A DNA stretch of 64,000 bases from Deinococcus sp. YIM 134068 (GTDB lineage Bacteria > Deinococcota > Deinococci > Deinococcales > Deinococcaceae). The DNA lies in assembly GCF_036543075.1 (NCBI RefSeq), contig NZ_JAZHPF010000007.1:113696-177695 (forward strand). The letters are read 5' to 3'. Position numbers and translations under genes: made by a program. The notes under the pieces were generated by a model, which did no database searches, was not told where the DNA came from, and saw only the letters and a list, made by a program, of their open reading frames with translations. Below are positions 35,970 to 44,818 of this stretch, in pieces. Position 1 is the stretch's first letter, and every line of letters starts with the position of its first letter.

Positions 35970-37634
35970 ATGTCCCCCATCCCCCTTCCCACCGACCCCG
36001 GCCCGGCGGAGGACGCCGACTTCCGGCGTTTCCTCGCCACCCTGCGCCGGGGGGCGCTCGTCATCGCGGGGGGCACTGTGCTCGCGGGGGGGGCGGCGTT
36101 CCTCCTCGCCTCGCGGCAGGCACCCGTGTACGAGGCCCGCACCAGCCTGATCACCGTGCCGGGCGACGGCGGCGGGGGCACCGCGCTGCGTGAGAGCGTC
36201 TTCGCCGCGCCGCCCCTGCCACGCGGTGCCCTGGAGGACGCGCTGCAAAGCCGTGAGGTCCTGGGGGGCGTCCTCGCCGCCGTGGGGACCAGTGGGCTGC
36301 CCCCCGCCACCGTCCAGAGCCTCACGCGGGAGGTGGACAGGCAGCTCGCGGGCACCTCCTCGTCCTCGGCCCTGAGCGTGACGGCGCGGGGCAACTCCCC
36401 GCAGGACGGCGTGTACGAGGTCCGGGGCCGCGCCGCCACCCCGCAGGGGGCCTCGGCCCTCGCCGACGCGGGGGCCTCGGCGCTGCTGGGCTGGGACGCC
36501 GAGCGGGCGCGGCGTCGCCTCTCCGCGCTGCGCGACCCGCTGGAGCGGCAGTTCACCGCGCTCGACGAGCGGCTGGGCACCCTCCCGGCCCCGGCCACCC
36601 GCCGCGCCCGGCTGGAGCGGCAGACGCTGGAGGCCGCCCGCGCCCAGGTGCTCCGCAACCTCGCGCAGGTCACGGCGCTGGGGCAGTCCACGGTCGGCAC
36701 CCTCGACCGGGTGGCCGTGGACGGCGCGGCGGGGGCGGGCAGCGTGCGGCAGATTTCGCCGCGCCCCCTGCGCTCGGCGCTGATCGCCGCCGCCGTGGCC
36801 CTGCTCCTGCTGGCGGGGGCCGCGCTGCTGCTCGACCGCACCCGCCGCCGCATCTACGACGCGGGCGACCTGCGCGGCTGGGGAGTGCCGCTGCTGGGCC
36901 GCCTTCCCACCCTGCGCGGCGCGGCGCGGACTCCGCAGACCGCCGCCGCCGGGCCGTGGCGCGACCCGGTGGGCTTCCTGCGGGTGAACCTGACCTCCCA
37001 GTTGGGCAGCCTCCCAGGGGCGGGGGCGGCACCGGGCACGGGGGGGCCGCGCCGCGTGGTCGTCGCCAGTCCGGGCGGCGGCGAGGGCCGCAGCCTCGTG
37101 ACGGCGGCCCTCGCGTCGAGCCTCGCGGCGGGCGGGGAGCGGGTGCTCGTGGTGGACGCCGACACGCGGGGCACGGGTCAGGCGGGGCTGTGGTCCATCT
37201 CCCCGGCGAGCGGCGAGGCCCGGCCCTCCGCGCCCATCTCCCCGGTGGCCGTCACCGTCGCCGGGGGCGTGGACCTGCTGCCCGCCGCCAGCCTGCGGGG
37301 CGCGGACGGCGGCCTCGACCACGCCCGGCTGGCCGCGTGGCTGGGGGAGCGGGCCGGGGCCTACGACACCATCCTCCTCGACACGCCGCCGCTGCTGACC
37401 TCGCCCGACGCGGTGACGCTGGCCGCCCGCGCCGGGGGACTGGTCCTCGTCGTGGTGCCCGGCGCGACCGGGAGCCGCGAGGTCGAGGCGGCCCTCGGTG
37501 CCGCGCGCACGGCGGGGGCGCGGGTGCTGGGCTTCGTCCTCAACGCGAGGCCGGGCACCGTGGGCACCTCGGGCCGCGTCGCCCAGAGGGCGCAGACCCG
37601 CGACCTCGTGCCGGGGGAGGCCGCCGTGCGCTGA
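35970..37634 (+). CDS. Wzz/BY-kinase-like polysaccharide co-polymerase with altered Walker A
   Basis: A 554-residue inner-membrane protein. Two membrane segments (about 28-48 and about 272-292) flank a reduced Wzz-type periplasmic region with coiled-coil character; the C-terminal cytoplasmic part is CpsD/BY-kinase-like. Walker A reads 'SPGGGEGRSLVTAA': the catalytic Lys of GxGK[ST] is Arg (codon CGC). Walker A' is 'VLVVDADTR' and Walker B 'TILLDTPPLL'. There is no tyrosine cluster at the C-terminus. It may therefore control chain length without kinase activity. ATG 35970 with AGAGGAG; an in-frame ATG upstream at 35898 is less likely. It follows the RmlA-like gene by 144 bp and ends before a hairpin. 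Confidence 0.82.
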   Translation: MSPIPLPTDPGPAEDADFRRFLATLRRGALVIAGGTVLAGGAAFLLASRQAPVYEARTSLITVPGDGGGGTALRESVFAAPPLPRGALEDALQSREVLGGVLAAVGTSGLPPATVQSLTREVDRQLAGTSSSSALSVTARGNSPQDGVYEVRGRAATPQGASALADAGASALLGWDAERARRRLSALRDPLERQFTALDERLGTLPAPATRRARLERQTLEAARAQVLRNLAQVTALGQSTVGTLDRVAVDGAAGAGSVRQISPRPLRSALIAAAVALLLLAGAALLLDRTRRRIYDAGDLRGWGVPLLGRLPTLRGAARTPQTAAAGPWRDPVGFLRVNLTSQLGSLPGAGAAPGTGGPRRVVVASPGGGEGRSLVTAALASSLAAGGERVLVVDADTRGTGQAGLWSISPASGEARPSAPISPVAVTVAGGVDLLPAASLRGADGGLDHARLAAWLGERAGAYDTILLDTPPLLTSPDAVTLAARAGGLVLVVVPGATGSREVEAALGAARTAGARVLGFVLNARPGTVGTSGRVAQRAQTRDLVPGEAAVR

Positions 37635-37651
37635 GCATGGCAAAGGGGGGG

Positions 37652-37682
37652 AAGGGGGCCGGGCTGAACGTCCGGTCCCCTT
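37652..37682. terminator. Hairpin between convergent genes
   Basis: An 11-bp stem with one G-T wobble (37652-37662 paired with 37672-37682) and a 9-nt loop, in the gap between the convergent Wzz-like gene (plus) and beta-helix lipoprotein gene (minus). No T-run follows, so it may be a weak bidirectional terminator. Confidence 0.5.
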
Positions 37683-37787
37683 CGTCGTCCTCCGGTGGTC
37701 AGGGCAGGTCAAGTGGTGGCGCGGCGGCCAGCCACAAGAGAAGGGGAGAGGGCGGCGATGCCCTCCCCCTGCCCCACTCCTCTCCTC

Positions 37788-39740
37788 CTACGGAGCCGGG
37801 TAGTCGGTGACGTAGACCGGCACACCGACCTTCGTCATGTCCGCCGCCTCGCCCACGCCGTTCACCACGTGGTCGATCACGCCCGCGCTGAGGTTCACGG
37901 TCATGATGTGGTGCAGCCGCACGCCGGGCGTCTGCGGGACCTCGAAGCCGTTCTCGGTGCGGATGGAGGGATTGTTCTGGTTGAAGACGTACACGCCGCC
38001 GCCGTACAGGGTATGGGTCTTCACGCCGGGGGAGACCTTGTACCCCGCCCAGCCGTTCACGCCGTCGTGCGACCAGTCCGCCTGGGTGGGCGGGTCGTAG
38101 GGCAGCTCGTTCTGGTACAGGACCGTGGTGCCGTTCTCGCCGTTCCAGATCGTGTTGTATTCCTGGAAGTGTTCGACGAACAGGCCGGTGGCGGTCACGT
38201 TGTCGCCGTTGATGACGGCCCCGTTGCGTCCGATGTTGGTCCTCCACCGCTCGGTGTCGCCGTTCACGCCCCCCGTGAAGCCCTCGGTGCCGTGGTCGGC
38301 CCGCCAGACCCAGGTGTGGTCGATGAGCACGTGGTCGCTGTTGACCTCCAACGCCACGTCCGTCTTGCCGATGTGCGGCCCGCCGACGCGGAAGTACACG
38401 TCGCTCAGGGTGGTGGGGTTGGAGGGGTCGTTCTTCCAGCGCGCGTTGTTCCCGTTCTTCGTGCCCACTTGCAGCAGCACGGGCGACTCCACGGTGCCCG
38501 CGTCCACCGTGACCCCCGCGATGACGACGCCCGGCACGTCGGCGACCCGCAGCGGCGTCGCGCCCCGCACGGCGGTGAGCGTGGCGTGGCCCAGGCCCAG
38601 CACGACCGTCTCGGGCCGCCGGATCACGATGCTCTGCGCGACGTCGTACACGCCCGGCGTGAGGAGCAGGTGCATTCCACGGGCTAGCTGGTTGTTGATG
38701 GTCTGGACCGAATCCGAGGGCCGCGCGACGAAAAAGCGGCTCAGCGGCAGGGTGCGGCCCGGCGTGACGGTGCCCGCGCCGTTCCACGAGGGGCCGCGCG
38801 TGTTCGTCCGCGCGGCGGGTACGCGCACCTGATACTCGCCGCGCCCGTCCACGAACAGGTACGGCTTCTCGCGGCTCAGGGGCGTGGTGTCCAGCGTCGT
38901 GTAGGGCGGATTGGGGAAGGTCGCCTCGCTCGGTGCCCCCTCCACGCCAGCGAACACCTGATTCCACACGCCGTTCGACCACTCGCCGACCGTGCTGTTG
39001 CGCGTCAGCCACTGCTGCTGCGAGCCGTTGATGACGACCCCGGCCCGGCTGTCGGCGATGAAGCCGCCGCTCGCGTACTGCGGCCCCGCCGTGCAGTAGT
39101 CCATCAGCGACAGGTTGCCGCCCTCGACCTGAACCCGGCGCAGCGACACGGCCTGCGATACCGCCCAGAAGTTCGCCGATGCCCGGCAGCCGTCCTGCCC
39201 CGCGCCGTTGACATCCACCGTCAGGTTCGAGACCGTGCGCCAGAAGTTGACGAGCGCGATGCAGTTGCTCGTGCCGTCGTCCCCCAGGCAGCGGTTGTAC
39301 GCCTCCACCTTGCCGTTGATCACAACGTCGGTGGGCGACGCCCCCAGCCCGGTGATCTCGGTGTAGTACCCCACCTTGATCTGGAGCGGCTGCGCGTCCG
39401 TGCCGTAGGTGCCCGGTTTGAAGAGGAAGGCGTAGCGCTCGCTGCCCATCTCGTTATTCACCTGCCGCGCGTACGTCGCGTCGAGGACCGCCTGAATCTC
39501 GTTCACGGGCATGGCCGGGTCGAAGACGACGATGTTCGTTCCCCGCCCCCGGTGGTGCAGGGCCGAGAGGGTCGTCTCTGCCCCCAGCGGATTGTCCGCC
39601 GTCAGGCCGTCGCTCGCGGCGGAGGGTGTCTGTCCGCACGCACTCAGCAGGGCCGTCAGCCCGGCGAGCAGGAGAAGGGGGCGACCGGCACGGGGTCCGG
39701 CGGGCGCGGGGCTTGGGCGGTGCGTGGACTCCTGCTTCAT
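37788..39740 (-). CDS. Beta-helix lipoprotein, GH55/pectate-lyase-like
   Basis: A 650-residue lipoprotein with lipobox LSAC (Cys35). After the signal it has an N-terminal helix domain starting 'TNIVVFDPAMPVNEIQAVLD', and then a 'RFFVARPSDSVQTINNQLAR' start of a second helix; this double beta-helix layout resembles GH55 exo-glucanases and proteins mis-annotated as adenylyl cyclase. Typical turns: 'VVLGLGHATLTAVRGATPLR', 'DVALEVNSDHVLIDHTWVWR', 'GGVYVFNQNNPSIRTENGFE'. It may degrade or bind beta-glucan-like polymer, but the catalytic residues were not identified. ATG at 39740 follows GGGAGGA. A promoter with a perfect LacI-type operator lies about 100 bp upstream, suggesting sugar-controlled expression. 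Confidence 0.8.
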   Translation of the reverse strand: MKQESTHRPSPAPAGPRAGRPLLLLAGLTALLSACGQTPSAASDGLTADNPLGAETTLSALHHRGRGTNIVVFDPAMPVNEIQAVLDATYARQVNNEMGSERYAFLFKPGTYGTDAQPLQIKVGYYTEITGLGASPTDVVINGKVEAYNRCLGDDGTSNCIALVNFWRTVSNLTVDVNGAGQDGCRASANFWAVSQAVSLRRVQVEGGNLSLMDYCTAGPQYASGGFIADSRAGVVINGSQQQWLTRNSTVGEWSNGVWNQVFAGVEGAPSEATFPNPPYTTLDTTPLSREKPYLFVDGRGEYQVRVPAARTNTRGPSWNGAGTVTPGRTLPLSRFFVARPSDSVQTINNQLARGMHLLLTPGVYDVAQSIVIRRPETVVLGLGHATLTAVRGATPLRVADVPGVVIAGVTVDAGTVESPVLLQVGTKNGNNARWKNDPSNPTTLSDVYFRVGGPHIGKTDVALEVNSDHVLIDHTWVWRADHGTEGFTGGVNGDTERWRTNIGRNGAVINGDNVTATGLFVEHFQEYNTIWNGENGTTVLYQNELPYDPPTQADWSHDGVNGWAGYKVSPGVKTHTLYGGGVYVFNQNNPSIRTENGFEVPQTPGVRLHHIMTVNLSAGVIDHVVNGVGEAADMTKVGVPVYVTDYPAP

Positions 39741-39843
39741 GAACGTCCTCCCTGGGGATTGGCGGTGGGCGACGAGGGGTGCCGACGTTCCCCGTGGGGC
39801 GACTTCTCCGCGCCTCCTCACTCCTCTCAGGACGGGCCTGCTC

Positions 39844-39890
39844 TGAAAGCGCTTTCAAAAGGAGAGTAAGAAAGACGGGGGAACGTCCAA
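39844..39890 (-). promoter_or_regulatory. Promoter with LacI/CcpA-type operator for the beta-helix lipoprotein
   Basis: On the minus strand: TTGGAC (39885-39890), 16-bp spacer, TACTCT (39863-39868), then the perfect 14-bp palindrome TGAAAGCGCTTTCA (39844-39857) about where transcription starts. The palindrome fits the LacI/GalR operator form and the Bacillus cre consensus TGNAANCGNTNNCA. A repressor here would block initiation. The rest of the 39741-40253 gap holds the dgt promoter and nothing else recognised. Confidence 0.75.
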
Positions 39891-40241
39891 CTTCTATTGC
39901 GGAGATGCCTTCCTATTTAAGGAGGGGAACATGAGGACGGTGTGAGCCGCGCGTGGGTCCGTCGCCGTGGTCTCACCAAGAAGCCCCCGATCTCAGGCGG
40001 AGGGCGGGCGTGCCGGACGCCCTGTTTCTCCTCCTTCCCCTACAGGTGACGTGGAGAGTGGCGGGGCGGCTTGTGGGGCTTGGGCAGGAGAGGGCCGGGG
40101 CAGGGGGGGACGCGCGTCGCTCGCCCTGCCGGAAGACGGGAAAAACGTTCCTCTCGCCCGGTTCGCAATCCACACCACGCGTTGGAAGGGGCGTTCCCGC
40201 CCTGACGTGGAGAACGGCTCCTCCCTGTTTCTCCCCGGCGG

Positions 40242-40247
40242 TATCCT
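40242..40247 (+). promoter_or_regulatory. -10 box of a leaderless promoter (dGTPase)
   Basis: TATCCT ends 6 nt before the GTG at 40254, so transcription would start at or next to the start codon. No ribosome site precedes the gene. This TANNNT spacing is the known pattern of leaderless Deinococcus genes. Confidence 0.65.
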
Positions 40248-40253
40248 CGCCAC

Positions 40254-41561
40254 GTGGCCGCCGCCTACGACTGGTTCAACACGCACGACACGGAGCGCCG
40301 CTACCTCAGCGAGGCCACGGGTGCGGAGGGGGACCGCCGCGACCCCTACGAGCGTGACCGGGCGCGCATCATCCACTCCAGCGCCTTTCGCCGCCTTCAG
40401 GGCAAGAGCCAGATTTTCGCGGCGGGGTGGTCGGGCTTTCTCCGCACGCGGGTCACGCACGCGATGGAGGTCGCGCAGATCGCCCGCGCCATCGCCACGA
40501 ACCACGGGTTGCCCGGCAGCCTCGCGGAGGCGGCGGCCCTCGCGCACGACCTCGGGCACCCGCCCTTCGGGCACAACGGCGAGGACGCCCTGCACGCCTG
40601 CATGCGGCCCTACGGCGGCTTCGAGGGCAACGCGCAGACCTACCGCATCCTCACACGCCTGGAGCCGCTCACCACCCGGCATCCCGGCGTGAACGTCACG
40701 CGGGCGACCCTGCTCGGCATCCTGAAGTATCCCGGCGGACGCGGCGGCGTGCCCGCCATGTACGAGGACGACGCGGGCCACGACGCGGGCTGGCTGTACG
40801 CGGGCGTGCCGGACGGGGTGGGGGAGGGGAGCGACCCGCTGCCCCGCAGCGTCATCTGTCAGATCATGGACTGGGCCGACGACATCGCCTACAGCCTGCA
40901 CGATCTGGAGGACGGCATCCGCAGCGGCCTGCTCTCTCCCCACGCGCTCGTGACGGGCGAGGCGGTCGCGCGGGTCACGGACCGCGCCCAGCGTGCCCAC
41001 CCGGAGGTGGACGAGAGCTTCGTGGGGTCGGTCCTGCGTGTCCTGCACGCCCGGCTCGACGACGGCGTGAGCATCGCCCCCGCCACGGCGCGCGTGCGGG
41101 AGGTGGAGGCGTCCTACGTCAACCGCTTCGTCACCGCGACCCAGATCGGGTGCTGCGGGGAGAAATCGGGGGACGGGGAGACGCCCGCCCCGCCCCGCAG
41201 CGCCTTCGACTTCACCCTCGTCGTTCCGCCCGAGGTGCGGCTGGAGTGTGCGGTCCTCAAGGCGATCACCCAGGAACTCGTGTTGCGCGACCAGCGCACC
41301 GGGGTCTACGCGCGGCAGGCCATCGGCACCGTCACCGACCTGTTCGGCCTGCTGCTGGAGACGGCGGTGGGCGACCTCGACGACGTGCGCGCGGCGGTGC
41401 TGCCCCGCGAGGTGAGGGCCGACCTCGCCGCCAGCCCCTCCGAGCGGGCGCGGGCGCGGATCGTCTGCGACTTCATCGCCGGGATGACGGACGCGCAGGC
41501 GACCCAGTACCACCAGCGGCTCTTCGGGGCACCGCAGAGTTCGCCGTTCGCGCCGCTGTGA
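40254..41561 (+). CDS. dgt: Deoxyguanosinetriphosphate triphosphohydrolase-like protein
   Basis: HD-domain dNTP triphosphohydrolase, 435 residues, which splits dNTPs to nucleoside and triphosphate and helps control nucleotide pools. 'RDPYERDRARIIHSSAFRRL' and 'GKSQIF' form the N-terminal signature; the metal site uses 'THAMEVAQIARAIA' and the HD in 'AHDLGHPPFGHNGE'; 'ICQIMDWADDIAYSLHDLED' provides the next metal ligand. Length fits the type-2 subfamily. The GTG start at 40254 is leaderless (TATCCT 6 nt upstream). It is a stand-alone gene between the polysaccharide locus and the methyltransferase region. Confidence 0.93.
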   Translation: MAAAYDWFNTHDTERRYLSEATGAEGDRRDPYERDRARIIHSSAFRRLQGKSQIFAAGWSGFLRTRVTHAMEVAQIARAIATNHGLPGSLAEAAALAHDLGHPPFGHNGEDALHACMRPYGGFEGNAQTYRILTRLEPLTTRHPGVNVTRATLLGILKYPGGRGGVPAMYEDDAGHDAGWLYAGVPDGVGEGSDPLPRSVICQIMDWADDIAYSLHDLEDGIRSGLLSPHALVTGEAVARVTDRAQRAHPEVDESFVGSVLRVLHARLDDGVSIAPATARVREVEASYVNRFVTATQIGCCGEKSGDGETPAPPRSAFDFTLVVPPEVRLECAVLKAITQELVLRDQRTGVYARQAIGTVTDLFGLLLETAVGDLDDVRAAVLPREVRADLAASPSERARARIVCDFIAGMTDAQATQYHQRLFGAPQSSPFAPL

Positions 41562-41849
41562 GGGGCGGCGTCCCACGAGGCAGGCATGAGGTCTGGGTGG
41601 TGGCCCCGAGGCACGAAAGCCCAGGCCTGTCGTGCCGGTCGAACCGTCTCCGGGAGGATGAGGAGAGAACGTGGGTCGTGCTCGTCCGCACGGAGGACCG
41701 GACCATAGGGCGGGGCACGCGACTTACGGCCTGGGCGGGCCGTGGCACATCCCGATGCGAGGAAGACGGGCGTTGTTGCCCCCCCCGCTTCTCCTCGTTC
41801 GACCCCACCGGGCTTGATCTTGGCTCCCCACAGGCGCGAGGATCGGGCT

Positions 41850-42086
41850 ATGCCCAGGCAGGCCAGGCCCAGGAAGGAGCGGGCCGAGAGAACGACGGCC
41901 CTCGTGGAGCCTCACCGGGGCAACCTCCGGCTCCCGAGGGAGACCTGCGGGGCGACCTGCCGGCTGCGGAAGTCACGTCCCGGAACCATAACCCGGAATA
42001 CCTGGATCGCCGGGGCTGTTCAGGAGAGGATCGAGCGTGACAGTCGGGGAGGCGGGGCACCACCACAGGGGAAGCAGCGTGGCTGA
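41850..42086 (+). CDS. Small basic ORF upstream of the methyltransferase (uncertain)
   Basis: A 78-residue Arg-rich frame beginning MPRQARPRKERAERTTALVE and overlapping the methyltransferase start by 50 bp. The stretch 'TRNTWIAGAVQERIERD' resembles the last helix of ribbon-helix-helix regulators, and 'RTTALVEP' their strand, but the spacing between them is too long. It may be a small controller, a decayed antitoxin or no gene at all. The remaining part of the 41562-42036 gap shows nothing. Confidence 0.25.
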   Translation: MPRQARPRKERAERTTALVEPHRGNLRLPRETCGATCRLRKSRPGTITRNTWIAGAVQERIERDSRGGGAPPQGKQRG

Positions 42087-43275
42087 GTTCTACGAGTTCT
42101 TCGCCGGGGGAGGCATGGCCCGCGCGGGGCTGGGCGCGGACTGGACGTGCGTGTTCGCCAACGACTTCGACCCCAGGAAGGCTGACGTGTACCGTGCCAA
42201 CTGGGGCGAGGAACACCTGCGGGTCGCGGACGTTGCCACGCTGACCACCGCCGACCTGCCCGGCCACGCCGACCTGGCCTGGGCGTCCTTCCCCTGCCAG
42301 GACCTCTCCCTCGCCGGGTCCGGCCACGGGCTGCGCGGGTCACGCTCGGGCACCTACTGGTCCTTCCACACCCTGATTCGTGGGCTGGTGGAGGAGGCGC
42401 GTGCCCCCACCCTGATCACCGTGGAGAACGTCTGCGGTGCCATCACCTCCCACAGGGGCGAGGATTTGCGCGCCATCCTCAGGGCGTTGATCGATCTCGG
42501 GTACAGGGTCGGGCCGCTCGTGCTCGACGCTGCGGCCTTCGTGCCACAGTCCCGCGCACGGCTGTTCATCCTGGCCGTCCGGGCGAACGTGCCGCTGCCT
42601 CCCCGGCTGCACCGCCCGTCCCCCGACCCGCGAGTTCACCCCCCGGCCCTGGTGAAGGCCATGAGGGCGCTGCCCGAGGAGGACCGCCCGAACCTGGTGT
42701 GGTGGGACCTCACGCCGCCCGCCCCACGTCCCCGGAGTCTCGCGGACCTCGTGGAGGACGAGCCGCAGGGCGTGGCCTGGCATACCCCCGAGGAGACGCA
42801 CGCCCTGCTGGGGATGATGACGCCCGTGAACCGCGCCAGGGTGGAGGCGGCGGCGCACCTCGGAATTCGGCAGGTCGGGACGATCTACCGGCGCACCCGG
42901 CAGGGGGTGCAGCGGGCCGAGGTGCGCTTCGACGGTATCGCCGGCTGTCTGCGGACGCCGACCGGCGGGTCGAGCCGCCAGACGATCCTCCTGGTGGAGG
43001 GCGAGCGGGTGCGCTCCCGGCTCCTGTCACCGCGCGAGGCGGCGCGGCTGATGGGATTGCCCGACAGCTATCAGTTGCCGCCGCGTTACAACGATGCCTA
43101 CAGGTTGGCCGGGGACGGGGTGGCCGCTCCAGTCGTGACCTACCTGCGGGATCAACTCCTCGGTCCGCTGTTGGCTGCGGCACATGCGGCTCAGCCTGGA
43201 GATGACGCGCCTCACCATGCCCCGCAGCATGACGCACCCGATCACCTGGCTCACCTGGCGCTCGGCGCTGACTGA
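42037..43275 (+). CDS. DNA (cytosine-5) methyltransferase
   Basis: Adds a methyl group to C5 of cytosine in a specific DNA sequence. The 412-residue enzyme has the m5C motifs in order: I 'FYEFFAGGGMARAGLG'; IV 'SFPCQDLSLAG' with the catalytic Cys; VI 'TVENV'; VIII 'QSRARLF'; a target-recognition region (about 195-300); then IX/X with 'LSPREAARLMGLPDSY' and 'YRLAGDGVAAPVV'. The C-terminus is a His/Ala/Asp-rich tail. GTG at 42037 has AGGAGAGG upstream. The gene 422 bp downstream has a nuclease-like core, so this may be a restriction-modification or defence pair; otherwise it is an orphan methyltransferase. Recognition site unknown. Confidence 0.92.
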   Translation: MTVGEAGHHHRGSSVAEFYEFFAGGGMARAGLGADWTCVFANDFDPRKADVYRANWGEEHLRVADVATLTTADLPGHADLAWASFPCQDLSLAGSGHGLRGSRSGTYWSFHTLIRGLVEEARAPTLITVENVCGAITSHRGEDLRAILRALIDLGYRVGPLVLDAAAFVPQSRARLFILAVRANVPLPPRLHRPSPDPRVHPPALVKAMRALPEEDRPNLVWWDLTPPAPRPRSLADLVEDEPQGVAWHTPEETHALLGMMTPVNRARVEAAAHLGIRQVGTIYRRTRQGVQRAEVRFDGIAGCLRTPTGGSSRQTILLVEGERVRSRLLSPREAARLMGLPDSYQLPPRYNDAYRLAGDGVAAPVVTYLRDQLLGPLLAAAHAAQPGDDAPHHAPQHDAPDHLAHLALGAD

Positions 43276-43697
43276 GGTCGCACAGGACAGCGCTCTCAAG
43301 GGCAAAGGGCCACCCTGCGTGCCCTGTCCATTCCCGACATGGCGAAATCGCGCGGCCTGCCGCCTCAACCGGAGAGCCTGACGACGGCAGGGGAGCGGGG
43401 TGGGGAAAGAACCTGTCCAAGGAGTTCCGGCCCGTCATGGCGTCACCCGCGTGTTTGCCGCCCAGGGTGGACGTACCCGTCGGGGGAGCGTTCGGAACAT
43501 GCGCGCCCACGTCACCTTTCCCAATCCCCTCGCCGCCAGCCGCCAGCGGCGTGACCTCGAGCCTGGATGAGGTGGACGCCTGTTGGGTGGAGCGGGTGCG
43601 GGCGTTTCTCGCGGGCGGGCCGTTCAGGCTTTGGAGACCGCGCCTGACCCCGGCACCCGCGCCAAAAACAGCCACCTCTTGCGACAGAATGAGGGGC
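43276..43697. other. 422-bp gap after the methyltransferase
   Basis: No gene is supported. A longer frame (from 43437) reads into the next gene, but its extra N-terminal part is not protein-like. An ATG-AGG-GGC-ATG run at 43689-43700 provides two alternative starts for the downstream gene. Confidence 0.4.
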
Positions 43698-44468
43698 ATG
43701 TCCGTCGACATGAACGTCTTTCGATTTCGGCAGGAGTTGCAAAGGCTCCCCACCTTCGTGCCGCTGGGTCGGTACGATCAGATGGTCCAGCGAGCGAGCA
43801 TTCCCGCCTGGCGGGCCGTCTTCACGAGTGTGGTCCTCATGCGGCATGTGGCGGGATACTCCTTGCCCGGCCTGGATTTGTTCGTGCGGTGTTATGCGAA
43901 GAATTTTCAACACCACGAAGCGTTCAGAAGGAAGAAGCCCGACCTGTACGCCAGGTTGATGACGGACGAGGGCTGGCCCACCCCCGGTCTTCTCCGTCGG
44001 CTGAGCAGCCTGTATGAGACGGGAATGACGGAGATATACGTCTACGCGGTTCTCGCCCAGGCCGTCGAGGACAAGTTGCAACGTGGACTCGTTCTCTATG
44101 ACGCCCGGGTGGATTGGAAGGGCAAGTGCGACGTTGTGGTCCTGAGTGGGGGCCGCGCCCTGAGGATCGATACCCACTACGATCCGGGAAAGCCTCGTGG
44201 TCAGATTGAACGTATGCGCGACGAGACGGAGCAGGAGACGAAAGTCAACACGCACGTGAGTTCTCACTGGAATAACACAGAGTTAAAGGCCATGCGACAA
44301 CTGTGTGTCGTTCGTAGCGCGGCGGATCATGAGAAGTTATGTGGGTTCACCCTATTCTCCCGCACCGCACTCGACGGACTGCTCACCCAGGTATACGACG
44401 AGTTGCGGGTTCCCCTGGGAGAACGCGTATGGATGGAGGAACTGTTGACGACACCTCCAGGCCAATAG
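43698..44468 (+). CDS. Unrecognised protein with a PD-(D/E)XK-like core, next to the methyltransferase
   Basis: A 256-residue protein of unknown family. The N-terminal half is helical with many aromatic and Arg residues. Residues 112-160 show a pattern like the PD-(D/E)XK nuclease core: a helix with Glu112, strand 'KCDVVVLSGG' with Asp145, and 'ALRIDTHYD' with Asp158-x-His160, where active enzymes have Asp/Glu-x-Lys. A charged helix follows ('IERMRDETEQETK'). If real, the Lys is replaced by His, so activity is doubtful. Base composition is clearly lower in G+C than neighbours, suggesting transfer. ATG 43698 or 43689. The methyltransferase context suggests a restriction or defence role; this is inference only. 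Confidence 0.6.
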   Translation: MSVDMNVFRFRQELQRLPTFVPLGRYDQMVQRASIPAWRAVFTSVVLMRHVAGYSLPGLDLFVRCYAKNFQHHEAFRRKKPDLYARLMTDEGWPTPGLLRRLSSLYETGMTEIYVYAVLAQAVEDKLQRGLVLYDARVDWKGKCDVVVLSGGRALRIDTHYDPGKPRGQIERMRDETEQETKVNTHVSSHWNNTELKAMRQLCVVRSAADHEKLCGFTLFSRTALDGLLTQVYDELRVPLGERVWMEELLTTPPGQ

Positions 44469-44818
44469 TTTGGGACACGGGCCACTCAGGTGAGCACTCG
44501 CCGTCCCTCCCGTGGGGGGCCGTCCACCCCTGCCGCTCTATCCACAACGTTGATCTGTTCGGTCGTTTCTCATCGCGGTACTCCGCTTGGCCCCGCCCCC
44601 ACCGTGGCATCTCTCAACGCTTTCTGCCCCCCTACATCGCTTTCTTTCAGGCCACGCACAACCTCCACCAGCGAGGTCATTCCCTGCTCGGTCCACTGCT
44701 CTTCCTCCTCCTCTGTTCAGCTCCCTGCACCACAGGAAGAGCCGTCATCGTTTCCCGCAGGTTGTGAATTTTGGGTGTCCTTACAACTCCATTCCCCTGT
44801 AAGGAGATCGCCAAGCGA
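44469..44818. other. 350-bp gap between the nuclease-like gene and the VapBC remnant
   Basis: No supported gene; short frames here are not protein-like. Base composition is lower in G+C than the surrounding chromosome, like the genes on both sides. An AAGGAG site near 44801 precedes the antitoxin remnant. Confidence 0.4.

Noticed and set aside
44339..44767. A 142-codon plus-strand frame after the nuclease-like gene
   Set aside because: It overlaps the 3' end of that gene in another frame and has no protein-like features.
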